From NCBI RefSeq assembly GCF_019039255.1, contig NZ_CP077062.1, positions 930,001 to 994,000 on the forward strand: a DNA stretch of 64,000 nt, given 5' to 3'. The translations under genes and the position numbers were made by a program. Each line of letters opens with the position of its first letter. The first letter of the stretch is position 1. The stretch is from Nocardioides panacis. GTDB taxonomy: Bacteria; Actinomycetota; Actinomycetes; Propionibacteriales; Nocardioidaceae. Shown here piece after piece: positions 27,041-36,211 of this stretch. A model generated the notes under the pieces. It saw nothing but the letters and a program-made list of their open reading frames with translations, did not search any database and was not told where the DNA came from.

Positions 27041-28066
27041 ATGGACATCGACATGACCATCCTGCGATCGCTGGAGCGCGAGAAGGAGATCTCCTTCGAG
27101 ATCCTGGTCGAGGCCATCGAGCAGGCGCTGCTGACGGCGTACCACAAGTCGCCGGGCGCCCGCCCCCAGGCGCGGGTCGAGCTCGACCGCAAGACCGGGC
27201 ACGTGACGGTCTTCGCGACGGAGACCGACGAGGAGGGCAACAAGCTCTCCGAGTTCGAGGACACCCCCGACGGCTTCGGCCGGATCGCGGCGACGACCGC
27301 GAAGCAGATCATGCTCCAGCGGCTGCGCGACGCCGAGGACGACATCAAGTTCGGGGAGTTCGCCGGCAAGGAGGGCGACATCATCTCCGGCGTCATCCAG
27401 CAGGGCCGCGACCCGCAGGACGTGCTGGTCGACCTCGGCCGCCTCGAGGCGGTGCTGCCCTCGGGCGAGCGGGTGCCGGGGGAGAAGTACTCGCACGGCA
27501 CCCGGATCAAGTGCCTGGTGATCTCGGTCCGCAAGGGCATGCGCGGCCCGCAGGTGATGCTGTCGCGCTCGCACCCGAACCTGGTGAAGAAGCTGTTCGC
27601 GATGGAGGTCCCCGAGATCGCCGACGGCACCGTGGAGATCTGCGGCATCGCCCGCGAGGCCGGCCACCGCACGAAGATCGCGGTGCGCTCGACGGTCCCC
27701 GGCGTGAACGCCAAGGGCTCGTGCATCGGGCCGATGGGCCAGCGGGTCCGCGCGGTGATGAACGAGCTGCACGGCGAGAAGATCGACATCGTCGACTTCT
27801 CCGAGGACCCCGCCGAGATGGTCGGGCACGCCCTCTCGCCGGCCCGGGTGAGCAGCGTCGAGGTGGTGGACCTCGCGGCCCGCTCCGCGCGGGTGGTCGT
27901 CCCCGACTACCAGCTGTCGCTGGCCATCGGCAAGGAGGGCCAGAACGCCCGCCTTGCCGCGCGGCTCACCGGCTGGCGCATCGACATCCGCTCCGACGAG
28001 GCCCCGGCCGAGCCGGCGATCGCGCCCGTCGTACCCGTGGCGCCGCCGCTGGAGGGCCAGGACTGA
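27041..28066 (+). CDS. nusA: Transcription termination/antitermination factor NusA
   Basis: A 341-residue protein that binds RNA polymerase and nascent RNA. The N-terminal domain begins [20 protein letters not shown]. An S1 domain is seen at [20 protein letters not shown], then two KH domains including [20 protein letters not shown] and [18 protein letters not shown]. The acidic repeats found in proteobacterial NusA are absent, as usual in Actinobacteria. AAGGAG lies 13 bases upstream. Confidence 0.96.
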   Translation: MDIDMTILRSLEREKEISFEILVEAIEQALLTAYHKSPGARPQARVELDRKTGHVTVFATETDEEGNKLSEFEDTPDGFGRIAATTAKQIMLQRLRDAEDDIKFGEFAGKEGDIISGVIQQGRDPQDVLVDLGRLEAVLPSGERVPGEKYSHGTRIKCLVISVRKGMRGPQVMLSRSHPNLVKKLFAMEVPEIADGTVEICGIAREAGHRTKIAVRSTVPGVNAKGSCIGPMGQRVRAVMNELHGEKIDIVDFSEDPAEMVGHALSPARVSSVEVVDLAARSARVVVPDYQLSLAIGKEGQNARLAARLTGWRIDIRSDEAPAEPAIAPVVPVAPPLEGQD

Positions 28067-28096
28067 CGCCGGTTCGGCTCCCGGGCCGCCAGACGC

Positions 28097-28102
28097 TAGA
28101 CT
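28097..28102 (+). promoter_or_regulatory. -10 hexamer TAGACT ahead of ylxR-infB
   Basis: TAGACT in the nusA-ylxR gap could start an internal transcript about 40 bases before ylxR, separating infB expression from rimP-nusA. Confidence 0.35.
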
Positions 28103-28145
28103 GGTCGGCGGTTCGCCACTGCAACCCGAAGGCCCGTGCACCTGC

Positions 28146-28427
28146 ATGTCCACCGACTCGATCTCTGGACCTGCTCGCACGTGCGTGGGGTGTCGGCAGC
28201 GGGCCGCGAAGCACGATCTGCTGCGAGTCGTGGCCGGCGAGCGGGGACAGGGCCTGGAGGTCGTCCCCGATCCGTCCGGTCGGGCACCCGGTCGAGGGGC
28301 GCACCTGCACCCCACCCCCGAGTGCCTGGAGCTCGCCCTCCGGCGTCGAGCGTTTCCCCGGGCCCTCAAGGTCCAGGGTCGGCTCGCCACGACGGCGGTC
28401 GAGGACCATCTCCACCAGCACCACTGA
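28146..28427 (+). CDS. ylxR: YlxR/RnpM family RNA-binding protein (DUF448)
   Basis: A 93-residue protein with the family start [20 protein letters not shown] (CxxC-type N-terminus) and [20 protein letters not shown]. YlxR proteins bind RNA, including RNase P RNA in recent work on B. subtilis RnpM, and lie between nusA and infB in most Gram-positives. Start ATG 28146 is chosen from homology to short YlxR proteins. Confidence 0.9.
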   Translation: MSTDSISGPARTCVGCRQRAAKHDLLRVVAGERGQGLEVVPDPSGRAPGRGAHLHPTPECLELALRRRAFPRALKVQGRLATTAVEDHLHQHH

Positions 28428-28461
28428 CCAGTGAGACCGACAGAAATTGGAGCAGCAGCTC

Positions 28462-28507
28462 ATGAGCACTCGATGAGTACTTTCCGATGAGCATGCACAC
28501 CAGCTAA
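28462..28507 (+). other. Three overlapping micro-ORFs in the infB leader
   Basis: ATGAGCACTCGATGA encodes MSTR-stop (28462-28476). Its stop overlaps the next ATG, giving MSTFR-stop (28473-28490), whose stop again overlaps an ATG giving MSMHTS-stop (28487-28507). Each junction is ATGA. GGAG lies ten bases before the first ATG. The arrangement looks like a chain of coupled leader peptides 62 bases before the infB start. Confidence 0.55.
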
Positions 28508-28569
28508 CGGTCCGACCAGCCCCCCCTTCGACCATCGAGGGTCCCGGGACTCGGACCAGAAGGAGAAGC

Positions 28570-31504
28570 GTGGCTAAGGTCCGAGTCCACGAGCTCGCCA
28601 AAGAGCTCGGAGTCGAGAGCAAGGTCGTCCTGACCAAGCTCAAAGAAATGGGAGAGTTCGTCAAGTCGGCGTCGTCGACGGTCGAGGCCCCCCGTGGTGA
28701 AGCGGTTCACCGACCAGTTCGGTGCCGAGCTGAAGGCGAGCCCCGGCGACGGTGCGGCCAAGAAGGCCGCCCCCGCCAAGCCGGGCCCCAAGGCCCCGGC
28801 CCCGAAGCAGCCTGCCGAGACCCCGGCCCCGGCCGCGCCGGCAGCTGTCGAGGCGCCCGCCGCGGCCGCCCCCGAGGCGCCTGCCGCCCCGGTCGAGACC
28901 CCGGCTGCCGCCACCCCGTCCGGTCCCCGTCCGGGACCGCGCCAGGCCCCGACGCCGGCCCCCGCCGAGCCGGTCGCCGAGCCGGTCGTCGAGGCTCCGG
29001 CCGCATCGGCCCCGGCCGAGACGACCGAGGACGTCACGCCCCCGGCCGGAGACGCTCCGGCCGAGTCGACGTCCCGTCGCCCCGGCCCGCCCCCGGCACG
29101 TCCCTCGGGCCGTCCCGGCTCGCCGCGTCCCGGCAACAACCCGTTCGCGCCGTCCCAGGGCATGGGGCGCCGCCCCGCCCCGCGTCCCGCGGCCGACACC
29201 CCGCCGACCGACCGTCCGGCCCCGGCCGGCGACCGGCCGCCGCGTCCCCCCGCCAGCCGTGACGGTGGCGCTCCGGGTCGTCCCAGCGCCCCCGCCGGCG
29301 GCGCTCCCGGCCGTCCGGGCATGCCCCGGCCGAACCCGGCGATGATGCCGAAGTCCCCGGCCGCCTTCGGTGGCGGCCCCGGCGGCCGTCCGGCCCCCGG
29401 CGGTCGTGGCGGTGCGCCCGGCCGCGGTGGTCCCGGTGGCGGCACCGGCGGCCCCGGCGGCGGTCGCGCCGGCGCCCCGGCCCGTGGCGGCGCCCCGGGT
29501 GGTGCGCCCGGCGGCTTCGCCGGTCGTCCCGGTGGCGGTGGCCGCCCCGGTGGCGGTCGTCCCGGCCAGCGCGGTCAGACCCAGGGTGCGTTCGGTCGCC
29601 CCGGCGGTCCCTCGCGTCGTGGTCGCAAGTCGAAGCGCGCGCGTCGTCAAGAGTTCGAGCAGATGCAGGCCCCGACGATCGGTGGCGTGCGCGTCCGCAA
29701 GGGCGACGGCGAGACCATCCGCCTGGCGCGTGGCTCGTCGCTGACCGACTTCGCCGAGAAGATCGGCGTCGACGCGGCAGCACTCGTGCAGATGCTGTTC
29801 AGCCTGGGCGAGATGGTCACCGCGACCGAGTCCGTCAACGACGAGACGCTGGAGCTGCTCGGTGACGAGCTGAACTACGTCATCCAGGTGGTCTCGCCCG
29901 AGGACGAGGACCGCGAGCTGCTCGAGTCCTTCGACCTCGAGTTCGGTGAGGACGAGGGCGACGAGGACGACCTCGCGGCCCGCCCGCCGGTCGTCACGGT
30001 CATGGGTCACGTCGACCACGGAAAGACCAAGCTGCTCGACGCGCTGCGCAACGCCAACGTGGTCGCCAAGGAGGCCGGTGGCATCACGCAGCACATCGGT
30101 GCCTACCAGGTGGCCACCGAGGTCGACGGCAACGAGCGTCGGATCACCTTCATCGACACCCCGGGTCACGAGGCGTTCACCGCCATGCGTGCTCGTGGTG
30201 CGCAGGCGACCGACATCGCGGTCCTGGTGGTCGCGGCCGACGACGGCGTGATGCCGCAGACGGTCGAGGCGCTCAACCACGCCAAGGCCGCCGGCGTCCC
30301 GATCGTGGTCGCGGTCAACAAGATCGACGTCGAGGCTGCCGACCCGACCAAGGTGCGCGGCCAGCTCAGCGAGTACGGCCTGGTGCCCGAGGAGTACGGC
30401 GGCGACACGATGTTCGTCGACGTCTCGGCGAAGGCCGGGCTCAACCTCGACAAGCTGCTCGAGGCCATCGTGCTCACCGCGGACGCCTCGCTCGACCTGC
30501 GGGCCAACCCCGACCAGGACGCGCAGGGCCTCGTCATCGAGGCGCACCTCGACCGGGGCCGCGGTCCCGTCGCGACGGTGCTCGTCCAGCGCGGAACGCT
30601 CAAGGTCGGTCAGTCGATCGTCGCGGGCCCGGCCTACGGCCGCGTGCGCGCCATGATCGACGAGTACGGCGACAACATCGAGGAAGCGGACCCGTCGCGC
30701 CCCGCGATGGTGCTCGGCCTGACCGCCGTACCCGGCGCCGGGCAGAACTTCATCGTGGTCGAGGACGACCGCATGGCCCGGCAGATCGCCGAGCGGCGCG
30801 AGTCGCGTGAGCGGGCGGCCATGCAGGCCAAGCGTCGCGTGCGTCGCACCCTGGAGGACTTCATGTCCTCGATGGAGAAGGGCAAGAGCCAGGAGCTCAA
30901 CCTGATCCTGAAGGGCGACGTGTCCGGCTCGGTCGAGGCGCTCGAGGACTCGCTCGCCAAGATCGACGTCGGCGACGAGGTCAACCTGCGGGTCATCGAC
31001 CGCGGTGTCGGTGCGATCACCGAGACCAACGTCGACCTGGCTGCCGCCTCCGACGCCATCATCATCGGCTTCAACGTCCGCCCGCAGGGCAAGGCGACGG
31101 AGATGGCCGACAAGGAGGGCGTGGAGATCCGGTACTACTCGGTCATCTACCAGGCGATCGAGGAGATCGAGGCAGCCCTCAAGGGCCTGCTCAAGCCGGA
31201 GTACGAAGAGGTCACCCTCGGCCAGGCCGAGATCCGGGAGATCTTCCGCTCCAGCAAGATCGGCAACATCGCCGGCTGCATGGTCACGAGTGGTGTCATC
31301 CGACGCAACGCCAAGGCGCGGCTCATCCGCGACGGCAACGTGGCGGCCGACAACCTCGACCTGTCGTCGCTGCGCCGCGAGAAGGACGACGTCGCCGAGG
31401 TCCGCGAGGGCTTCGAGTGTGGTCTGACCCTGCGGGGCTTCAACGACATCAAGCAGGGCGACATCGTCGAGTGCTTCGAGATGCGGGAGATCCCCCGCGC
31501 GTAA
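28570..31504 (+). CDS. infB: Translation initiation factor IF-2 (frameshift in C run)
   Basis: IF-2 brings initiator fMet-tRNA to the ribosome. GTG 28570 starts [20 protein letters not shown], the N-terminal IF2 helix bundle. After about 41 codons the frame is lost in a six-base C run (28688-28693). One C removed restores [17 protein letters not shown], a long Pro/Ala/Gly-rich linker with [11 protein letters not shown], and the GTPase domain with GHVDHGKT (G1), DTPGHEAF (G3) and NKID (G4), then the C-terminal fMet-tRNA-binding domains. The corrected length is 977 residues. The gene is essential, so the break is almost certainly an assembly error. RBS AGAAGGAGAAGC. Confidence 0.96.
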
Positions 31505-31510
31505 CCACGT

Positions 31511-31573
31511 CGCCGACCCGTCACCAGTGCAGCGCGCCCCACGGCGTGTCGGACACCAGGTGACGGGTCGGCG
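31511..31573 (+). terminator. 15-bp perfect stem between infB and rbfA
   Basis: CGCCGACCCGTCACC (31511-31525) is the exact reverse complement of GGTGACGGGTCGGCG (31559-31573), with a 33-base loop that can fold further and TCCTTTC after the stem. It sits 6 bases after the infB stop and 27 before rbfA. It may attenuate read-through or protect the infB 3' end. Confidence 0.6.
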
Positions 31574-31600
31574 TCCTTTCTACGAGCAACAGGAGCAGCA

Positions 31601-32119
31601 GTGGCAAACCCCAGGGTCCGCAAGGTCGCGGACCGGATCCAGGTCATCGTCGCGGAGATGCTGGAGCGGCGGATCAAGGACCCGCGTCTCGGGTTCGTGA
31701 CCGTGACCGACGTCCGGGTCAGCGGCGACACCCAGCAGGCCTCGGTGTTCTACACCGTGCTCGGCGAGGAGGAGCAGGTCGTCGGCTCGGCGGCCGCCCT
31801 CGAGTCGGCCCGCGGCCTGATCCGGTCCGAGGTCGCCAAGCAGCTCGGCATGCGGCACGCGCCGTCGCTGGAGTTCATCCACGACGCGCTGCCGGACACC
31901 GCGCGGCACTTCGAGGAGATCCTCGCCAAGACCCGGGAGGCCGACGCCGCACGCGCCGCGTCGGCCGCCGGGGCGACGTACGCCGGCGAGCCCGACCCGT
32001 ACCGCAAGCCGCACGAGCCCGACGAGCTCGACGACGAGCCCGACGACGAGCCCGACGACGAGCCCGACGACGAGCTGGACGAGCCCGACACGTCCGACGA
32101 GGACACCGACGACAAGTGA
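31601..32119 (+). CDS. rbfA: Ribosome-binding factor A
   Basis: A 172-residue 30S assembly factor. The KH-fold core has [39 protein letters not shown] and LRLR-type helices ending at [16 protein letters not shown]. The protein is longer than the usual 120-130 residues because of an acidic repeat tail ([14 protein letters not shown]...). The GTG at 31601 follows CAGGAGCAGCA. The stop overlaps the truB start (GTGA). Confidence 0.94.
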   Translation: MANPRVRKVADRIQVIVAEMLERRIKDPRLGFVTVTDVRVSGDTQQASVFYTVLGEEEQVVGSAAALESARGLIRSEVAKQLGMRHAPSLEFIHDALPDTARHFEEILAKTREADAARAASAAGATYAGEPDPYRKPHEPDELDDEPDDEPDDEPDDELDEPDTSDEDTDDK

Positions 32120-32994
32120 GCGCCGAGGGACAGGCCGGGCTCGTCGTCGTCGACAAGCCGGCCGGGATGACCTCGCACGACGTGGTCGCCCGGATCCGGC
32201 GGCTCGCCGGCACCCGCAAGGTCGGGCACGCCGGCACACTGGACCCGATGGCCACCGGCGTGCTGCTGGTCGGGGTCAACCGGGCCACCCGGCTGCTCGG
32301 CCACCTCACCCTGACCGAGAAGGCGTACGACGCCACGGTGCGGCTCGGGGCGAGCACCAGCACCGACGACGCGGAGGGGGAGACCCTGACGACCGCGTCG
32401 GTGGAGCACCTCACCGAGGACGACGTGCGGTCGGCGGCGGGCCGGTTCGTTGGTGCCCTCGAGCAGAAGCCGTCGGCGGTCTCCGCGATCAAGGTGGACG
32501 GCAAGCGCGCCTACGCCCGGGTCCGTGACGGCGAGGACGTCGACCTCCCGGCGCGACCCGTCACCGTCCACGAGCTGCTGGTCACCGACGTGCGCCCCGC
32601 CGACGGCTTCCTCGACGTGGACGTCTCGGTGCGCTGCAGCAGCGGCACCTACATCCGGGCGATCGCCCGCGACCTCGGCGCCGAGCTCGGCACCGGCGGC
32701 CACCTCACCGCGCTGCGCCGTACGGCGGTCGGGCCGTTCACGCTCGCCGAGGCGCACGGCCTCGACGCCCTCGCGGAGCGGTTCGACCTGGTGGACGTCT
32801 CCGACGTGGCCCGGCGCTGCTTCGCGACGTACGACCTGAGCGAGGACGAGGCGCGTGACGTCGGCTACGGCCGCAAGCTCTCCACGGTCGTCGGCGAGCC
32901 CGCCCCGGTGGCGGTCTTCGACGGATCCGGGAGGTTCCTCGCGCTCTACGAGCAGCGGGGTGAGGTCGCCGCCCCCGTCGCGGTGTTCTCCTAG
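32116..32994 (+). CDS. truB: tRNA pseudouridine-55 synthase
   Basis: A 292-residue enzyme making pseudouridine 55 in the T-loop of tRNAs. The N-terminal [11 protein letters not shown] motif, catalytic Asp in [33 protein letters not shown], and [15 protein letters not shown] are all present. A PUA-like C-terminal domain follows. GTG start inside the GTGA overlap with rbfA. Confidence 0.96.
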   Translation: MSAEGQAGLVVVDKPAGMTSHDVVARIRRLAGTRKVGHAGTLDPMATGVLLVGVNRATRLLGHLTLTEKAYDATVRLGASTSTDDAEGETLTTASVEHLTEDDVRSAAGRFVGALEQKPSAVSAIKVDGKRAYARVRDGEDVDLPARPVTVHELLVTDVRPADGFLDVDVSVRCSSGTYIRAIARDLGAELGTGGHLTALRRTAVGPFTLAEAHGLDALAERFDLVDVSDVARRCFATYDLSEDEARDVGYGRKLSTVVGEPAPVAVFDGSGRFLALYEQRGEVAAPVAVFS

Positions 32995-33046
32995 CCCGCG
33001 TGGGAACATGAGGGCTCGTCGGAGTCTCGGAGAAGGAGCAGACCCC

Positions 33047-33985
33047 GTGCAGATCTGGCGCTCGCTCGACGAGGTGCCCCGCGACCTCGGCCGGACCGTC
33101 GTCACCGTCGGCAACTTCGACGGGGTGCACCTCGGGCACCAGCACGTCGTGTCCCGGGCCCGTGAGGTCGCCGCCGGGCTCGGCGTGCCCGTCGTCGCGG
33201 TCACCTTCGACCCGCACCCGATGGCGGTGCTCCGCCCCGAGCACGCGCCGCAGACGCTGACCGACCTGTCGACCCGCGCGGCGCTGCTCGCCGACGCCGG
33301 GGTGGACGCCCTGCTCGTCGTGCCGTTCGACCGCGACGTGGCGGCCTGGCCCCCGGAGCGGTTCGTCACCGAGATCCTGGTCGGCGGGCTGCACGCGCGG
33401 GCGGTGGTGGTCGGCGCGAACTTCCGCTTCGGCGTGAAGGCCTCCGGCGACGTCGCCACCCTCGCCGCGCTCGGCCGCACCCACGACTTCACCGCCGAGG
33501 GCATCGCCCTGGACGGCGGCCCGCAGGTCTGGTCCTCCACCTACGTCCGCAACTGCCTCGGCGCCGGGGACGTCGAGGGCGCCGCGGAGGCCCTCGGCCA
33601 CCCGTTCACCGTGCGCGGCGAGGTCGTCAAGGGCGACCAGCGCGGCCGCGAGCTGGGCTACCCGACCGCCAACGTGCCCACCTCGGGGATGCTCGCCGCG
33701 CCCGCGGACGGCGTGTACGCCGGCTGGCTGCGGCGCCTCGACGAGCCCGACGTCCTGCTGCCCGCCGCGATCAGCGTCGGCACCAACCCGACCTTCGAGG
33801 GCGAGCGGGAGCGGCGCGTGGAGTCCTACGTGCTCGACCGCGACGACCTCGAGCTGTACGGCGTCGGGGTCGAGGTGTCCTTCGTGGCCCGGATCCGCGG
33901 GATGCTGCGGTTCGACTCCGTCGAGGAGCTCGTCGCCACCATGGCGCAGGACGTGGCCCGCACCCGCGAGGTCCTCGGCGCCTGA
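33047..33985 (+). CDS. ribF: Bifunctional riboflavin kinase/FAD synthetase
   Basis: A 312-residue enzyme that phosphorylates riboflavin and adenylates FMN. The N-terminal adenylyltransferase has TVGNFDGVHLGHQHV (the HxGH-type site) and TFDPHPMAVL. The C-terminal kinase has VRGEVVKGDQRGRELGYPTAN and SVGTNPTFEG. The GTG at 33047 is chosen because GAAGGAG lies nine bases upstream and the product starts like other RibF proteins. It ends the nusA-ribF cluster; the stop overlaps the next gene by one base. Confidence 0.95.
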   Translation: MQIWRSLDEVPRDLGRTVVTVGNFDGVHLGHQHVVSRAREVAAGLGVPVVAVTFDPHPMAVLRPEHAPQTLTDLSTRAALLADAGVDALLVVPFDRDVAAWPPERFVTEILVGGLHARAVVVGANFRFGVKASGDVATLAALGRTHDFTAEGIALDGGPQVWSSTYVRNCLGAGDVEGAAEALGHPFTVRGEVVKGDQRGRELGYPTANVPTSGMLAAPADGVYAGWLRRLDEPDVLLPAAISVGTNPTFEGERERRVESYVLDRDDLELYGVGVEVSFVARIRGMLRFDSVEELVATMAQDVARTREVLGA

Positions 33986-34956
33986 TGGTCGAGCGCACCC
34001 AGGCTCTGCGGGACGCGGAGCTGTGGTTCCTGCGGCACGGCCTGCCCTACTTCGTGCGCTCGGAGCGGGCGATCGTGCACCGCGGCCTGAGCCGGGCCCG
34101 GCTGCTGCCGGTGCTGGCGGTGGCGCTGCTGGTCGGCGCGGCGGTCGGCGTCCCGACCGGGATCTGGGTGTCCGGTGACGTCGCGGGTGGCCTGGCGTCC
34201 GGGCTGTTCGCGGCCGGAGCCGTGCTCGCGGTCTACGCGGGCACCACCCTGCGGCTGCGGATCATCGCCCGCTGGGCGGTCGGCCGGACCTTCGCCAGCC
34301 TGGGGATGATGTTCCCGCTGGTCACCCGGGCGCTCCCGCTGCTGCTGCTGTTCGTGACGTTCCTGTTCATCAACACCGAGGTCTGGATGGTGGCCAGCTC
34401 GCTGGACCCGGGCGTGCTGGCGATGGCGGTGATGTTCTTCGCGCTGACCGCGGTGGTGTTCCTGCTGGTCAGGCTGCCCGAGGAGATGGACCGCGTCGAC
34501 GACGACACCGACCGGGGCCGGCTGGTCGAGCGCACCCGCGGCACCCCGGTGGAGCACTGCGCGGCCGAGGTCTTCGAGGGGATCCACGAGGGCGAGCTGC
34601 GCGGCGTCCTCGAGGTCGCCGGCTTGCAGAAGTGGAACCTGGTCCTGGTGCTGCTGGTCTCGCAGTTCGTCCAGGTGCTGCTGCTGTCGGTGGCGGTGCT
34701 GGTCTTCTTCCTGGTCTTCGGCAGCGTCGTCATGCAGCCGGAGGTGGTGGGCTCCTGGCTGGGCATGAAGGGGCCGACCGACGTCTCCGGGCCGCTGGTC
34801 AAGGTGTCGGTGTTCCTGGCCGGCTTCTCGGGCCTGTACTTCACGGTCTACGCGGTCACCGACGAGACCTACCGCCAGCAGTTCTTCACCTCGGTGACCC
34901 GCGAGCTCGAGCGCGCCGTCGCGGTGCGCGCGGTCTACGGCACCCTGCACCGCTGA
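33985..34956 (+). CDS. Integral membrane protein, unknown function
   Basis: A 323-residue protein with about six hydrophobic segments (ARLLPVLAVALLVGAAVGV; LASGLFAAGAVLAVYAGTTL; LPLLLLFVTFLFIN; LAMAVMFFALTAVVFLLV; LVLVLLVSQFVQVLLLSVAV; VSVFLAGFSGLYFTVYAV) and a cytoplasmic-looking loop in between. The start overlaps the ribF stop (TGATG), so it is in the same transcription unit. No catalytic motif is recognised and I assign no function. Confidence 0.75.
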   Translation: MVERTQALRDAELWFLRHGLPYFVRSERAIVHRGLSRARLLPVLAVALLVGAAVGVPTGIWVSGDVAGGLASGLFAAGAVLAVYAGTTLRLRIIARWAVGRTFASLGMMFPLVTRALPLLLLFVTFLFINTEVWMVASSLDPGVLAMAVMFFALTAVVFLLVRLPEEMDRVDDDTDRGRLVERTRGTPVEHCAAEVFEGIHEGELRGVLEVAGLQKWNLVLVLLVSQFVQVLLLSVAVLVFFLVFGSVVMQPEVVGSWLGMKGPTDVSGPLVKVSVFLAGFSGLYFTVYAVTDETYRQQFFTSVTRELERAVAVRAVYGTLHR

Positions 34957-34967
34957 GCGCCGCGCCG

Positions 34968-35894
34968 ATGCTCACCGACGCCGCGCGGTCCTGGGCCGAG
35001 GAGGTCCTCGGTGCCCGGGTGGCCCACGTGGCCGCGCTGTCCGGCGGGGTGGCCTCGCGGATGCTGCTGCTCACCACCGTGCGCGGCGAGGAGGCGGTGC
35101 TGCGCCAGCTGGTCGAGGACCCGTGGCGCCGGCACGCCGAGGCGCTGCTCAGCCGGGAGCGCGACGTCCAGGCGCTGCTCGCCGGCACCGGCGTCCCGGC
35201 GCCCCGCACGCTCGCGCTCGACGCCACCGGGGAGCGCACCGGTGACCCCGGCCTGCTGATGACCCGGCTGCCGGGTGCGGTCGACCTCAGGGCCGCCGGC
35301 CCGTCCCGGCTCACCGCTCTGGCCGCGCTGCTGCTCGCCGTGCACCGTGTCGAGCCGGCTCCCGGCAGCCGGCCGCGGGAGTACCAGTCGTGGGCCGGCG
35401 AGGCCAAGTGGCACGTGCCGCCCTGGGCCGAGGACCCCGCGCTGTACGTCGAGGCCTTCGAGCGGCTGCGGTCGCCCGCCCCGTCGTACGCCCCGGTGTT
35501 CCTGCACCGCGACTTCCACCCGGCCAACGTGCTCTGGTCCGGGGACCGGGTCAGCGGGCTCGTGGACTGGGTGGAGACGTCCACCGGCCCGGCCGACCTC
35601 GACGTCGCGCACTGCGCCTCGCACCTGGCCGGCCTGCACGGCGTGCAGGCCGCCCGCACCTTCCGCCGCCTGTACGTCGACCAGGGCGGGGTGCTCGCCC
35701 ACGACCCGGACGCCGCGGCGTACTGGCAGCTGCTCGACCTGGTGGCGATGCTGCCCGACCCGCTCGGCCGGGAGGGCGGCGGGACACCGGAGACGGTGGA
35801 GCGGCTGTGGCGGGACGCCGGGCGCCCGGACCTGGACGTGCGGACGGCCCGGAGCCGCCGCGAGGGGCTGCTCCGGGCCGTCCTGGGGGCCTAG
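34968..35894 (+). CDS. Aminoglycoside phosphotransferase-family kinase
   Basis: A 308-residue protein-kinase-like small-molecule kinase. The nucleotide loop region is HVAALSGGVASRMLLL, the catalytic loop is FLHRDFHPANVLW (Brenner motif with Asp and Asn) and the metal aspartate is in GLVDWVETS. Such chromosomal APH-family proteins often phosphorylate choline, homoserine, sugars or macrolide-like metabolites; drug resistance should not be assumed. It follows the membrane protein gene by 11 bases. Confidence 0.85.
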   Translation: MLTDAARSWAEEVLGARVAHVAALSGGVASRMLLLTTVRGEEAVLRQLVEDPWRRHAEALLSRERDVQALLAGTGVPAPRTLALDATGERTGDPGLLMTRLPGAVDLRAAGPSRLTALAALLLAVHRVEPAPGSRPREYQSWAGEAKWHVPPWAEDPALYVEAFERLRSPAPSYAPVFLHRDFHPANVLWSGDRVSGLVDWVETSTGPADLDVAHCASHLAGLHGVQAARTFRRLYVDQGGVLAHDPDAAAYWQLLDLVAMLPDPLGREGGGTPETVERLWRDAGRPDLDVRTARSRREGLLRAVLGA

Positions 35895-35910
35895 CTCTCC
35901 TGGCGCCCGG

Positions 35911-36168
35911 TCAGGCGTCGAGGTCCTTCTCCACGAGCGCCGCGATCGCGTCGACGGCCGCCTGGTCCTCGCCGGCGACCTCGACCTGGTCGCCGCACGC
36001 CGCCCCGAGGGTCATGATCAGCAGGGAAGAGGCGGCGTCGACCGGCTCCTCGCCGGCCACGGCGAGGGTGACCTCGGAGTCGAGCTCGCCGGCCGCCTCG
36101 GAGATGATCGCCGCGGGACGGGCGTGCAGGCCGACGGAGGAGCCGACGGTGACGGTCTTGCTGGGCAT
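35911..36168 (-). CDS. ptsH: Phosphocarrier protein HPr
   Basis: An 85-residue HPr that receives phosphate from enzyme I on the histidine in VGLHARPAAI and passes it to IIA domains. SSLLIMTLGAACGDQ holds the region around the regulatory serine. The RBS AAGGAGA precedes ATG 36168. It is the last gene of a deoR-fruK-fruA-ptsH operon; enzyme I is encoded divergently at 40174. Confidence 0.95.
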   Translation of the reverse strand: MPSKTVTVGSSVGLHARPAAIISEAAGELDSEVTLAVAGEEPVDAASSLLIMTLGAACGDQVEVAGEDQAAVDAIAALVEKDLDA

Positions 36169-36211
36169 ACGGTGTCTCCTTGGGTGAAGGGGCGGGGGGT
36201 GAAGGGACGGG

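Noticed and set aside
28661-30547. Long minus-strand open frame opposite infB, and similar antisense frames over fruA, dctA, proS, pnp and the sulfatase operon
   Set aside because: They are Gly/Arg/Val/His-rich translations without domains, produced by high third-position GC; the plus-strand genes carry full family signatures.
28570-31504. infB, ispG and other frameshifted genes as true pseudogenes
   Set aside because: The genes are essential or highly conserved, each break lies in a C/G homopolymer, and a one-base correction restores the full protein.
34968-35894. The APH-family kinase as an aminoglycoside-resistance gene
   Set aside because: It has only general kinase motifs and lies in a housekeeping operon; such chromosomal members usually act on metabolites.
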